Positions 18,626 through 19,438 of a stretch of 19,438 nt of DNA are shown in pieces (the first letter of the stretch is position 1; each line of letters opens with the position of its first letter). The stretch covers positions 1 to 19,438 of the forward strand of contig JAYMGJ010000683.1 in NCBI GenBank assembly GCA_037178675.1, written 5' to 3'. The notes below the pieces were generated by a model. That model was not told where the DNA came from and did not search any database. It saw only the letters and a program-made list of their open reading frames with translations. The translations under genes were made by a program, and so were the position numbers. The DNA comes from Scleroderma bovista. Its lineage: Eukaryota; Basidiomycota; Agaricomycetes; Boletales; Sclerodermataceae.

Positions 18626-19438
18626 CAAATATCGATGATGTTAATATTGGGGGGAAGTGGCGGGACGATGAGAGGGAGCGGAGGTAGCTGGTGACGGCAT
18701 TATGAATGTCCACATGCAAGTGGTTGTTATACCGTGCTTATGGTCGCGGCGCTAACAGGGAAATGCAAGCGGACCCTTTGATTATTGTTTTTGAAAAGAG
18801 GTCGAAGGTGTGATGGAAGTTAGTTAGTCATATGTATTGTACACAAATGCATCGATCACTTACATATCCAATGTTGTTTTTCAGAGCGGGGCACCCAGAC
18901 ATAGGGTTGACAGATCTGGCTCTGTGAGGTGGAATGAGGAAGGTCCAGGCGAAAAAGCATACCATTTTAACAAACCGAAAGAGATTGCCAACCTTTGTTA
19001 GTCAGAAACGTGAAGACTTGTGAAGATATCAACCCATAATATCGTCGGGCAAGGAGCCCGCCAATACATATATCCATCATTTCGAGTCCATATCGAAGGG
19101 CAATAGTATGAGGCGTGAAACCCACAATTTGAACGCCGTTCTCAGACCAGAAAGACTGGCAAGGTTCGCCTCCACCCTGAGCGATGAGACTGTTCCTTGC
19201 TTCGTACACACATATAGACTCGACGTGTTGATACACTTGATTGCAGATCGCCGTGTACACAACGCGGATATGGGCCTGCGAAGGAGGAAAGGGCAAGTCA
19301 ATTTTTCTACATAGGTACAGCGACACCGTTTGTATTTTCGATGCTGGCACCTACCAACATCACTGGGACTGAATTTTTCCGATAATGCTGTATATGCACT
19401 TTGCAATAAGTACCGTGTCTAACATGTGACTATCTGAC
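18626..19438. other. 3' flank of the F-box gene and right edge; one weak ORF
   Basis: The minus-strand ORF 18967-19350 (127 aa) contains VYTAICNQVYQHVESICVYE and is preceded by a good acceptor-like site (ttcctccttcgcag, ending near 19283), so an exon running 19282 to 18967 is possible. No family was recognised and the upstream part may lie outside the window. A second minus frame over the same bases is also open, which weakens the case. Nothing else is seen. Confidence 0.3.

Overview
The window looks like nuclear DNA of a mushroom-forming basidiomycete (Agaricomycetes). The genes are split by many introns of about 50 nt with fungal GT...AG borders and CTNA-type branch sites. The families that can be recognised are typical of these fungi: DUF6533-type membrane proteins, a class I terpene synthase, a secreted cyanovirin-N homolog, a HET-domain relic and large F-box/leucine-rich proteins. 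There are no bacterial operons, tRNAs or rRNAs. Exon models were built by hand from reading frame, splice borders and, for one pair, comparison of the two copies. All family names are recognitions from memory, not search results.

Layout. Positions 1-1359 hold a possible 3' end of a gene entering from the left (1-114), about 900 bp without a visible gene, and an 18-bp minisatellite (1066-1219). Positions 1360-5153 (minus strand) hold two tandem paralogous genes. Each has 14 exons with the same intron positions and phases, and they encode DUF6533-like multi-pass membrane proteins of 295 and 308 aa. Single short ORFs do not reveal these genes; they appear only when the exons are joined. Positions 6414-7693 (plus) encode a five-exon terpene synthase of about 337 aa with an unusual DHAND metal motif and an intact NDxxSxxKE motif. 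Positions 8750-9197 are an imperfect tandem duplication in non-coding DNA. Positions 9572-10067 (plus) encode a secreted 127-aa cyanovirin-N homolog with its own TATA box.

Positions about 10.1-14.1 kb are a graveyard-like stretch: a small cysteine-containing ORF, an orphan open segment, a C2H2 zinc-finger segment that seems frameshifted (minus, 11617-11877), a coding relic broken by two stops and a 25-bp frameshifting duplication (minus, 12557-13247), and a truncated HET-domain fragment (plus, 13700-14089). Positions 14137-18625 hold two F-box/LRR-like paralogs facing away from each other (578 and 520 aa). The right end (18626-19438) has only a weak ORF.

The genes do not form an obvious single pathway. 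No P450, transporter or other tailoring enzyme lies next to the terpene synthase. The region is best read as accessory, fast-evolving DNA: tandem and divergent gene-family expansions mixed with decaying genes and local tandem repeats. No new multi-gene system could be supported. The most interesting items are the conserved 14-exon architecture of the tandem pair (including a 10-nt micro-exon), the terpene synthase whose metal motif is both altered and split by a GC-AG intron, and the frameshifted relic.
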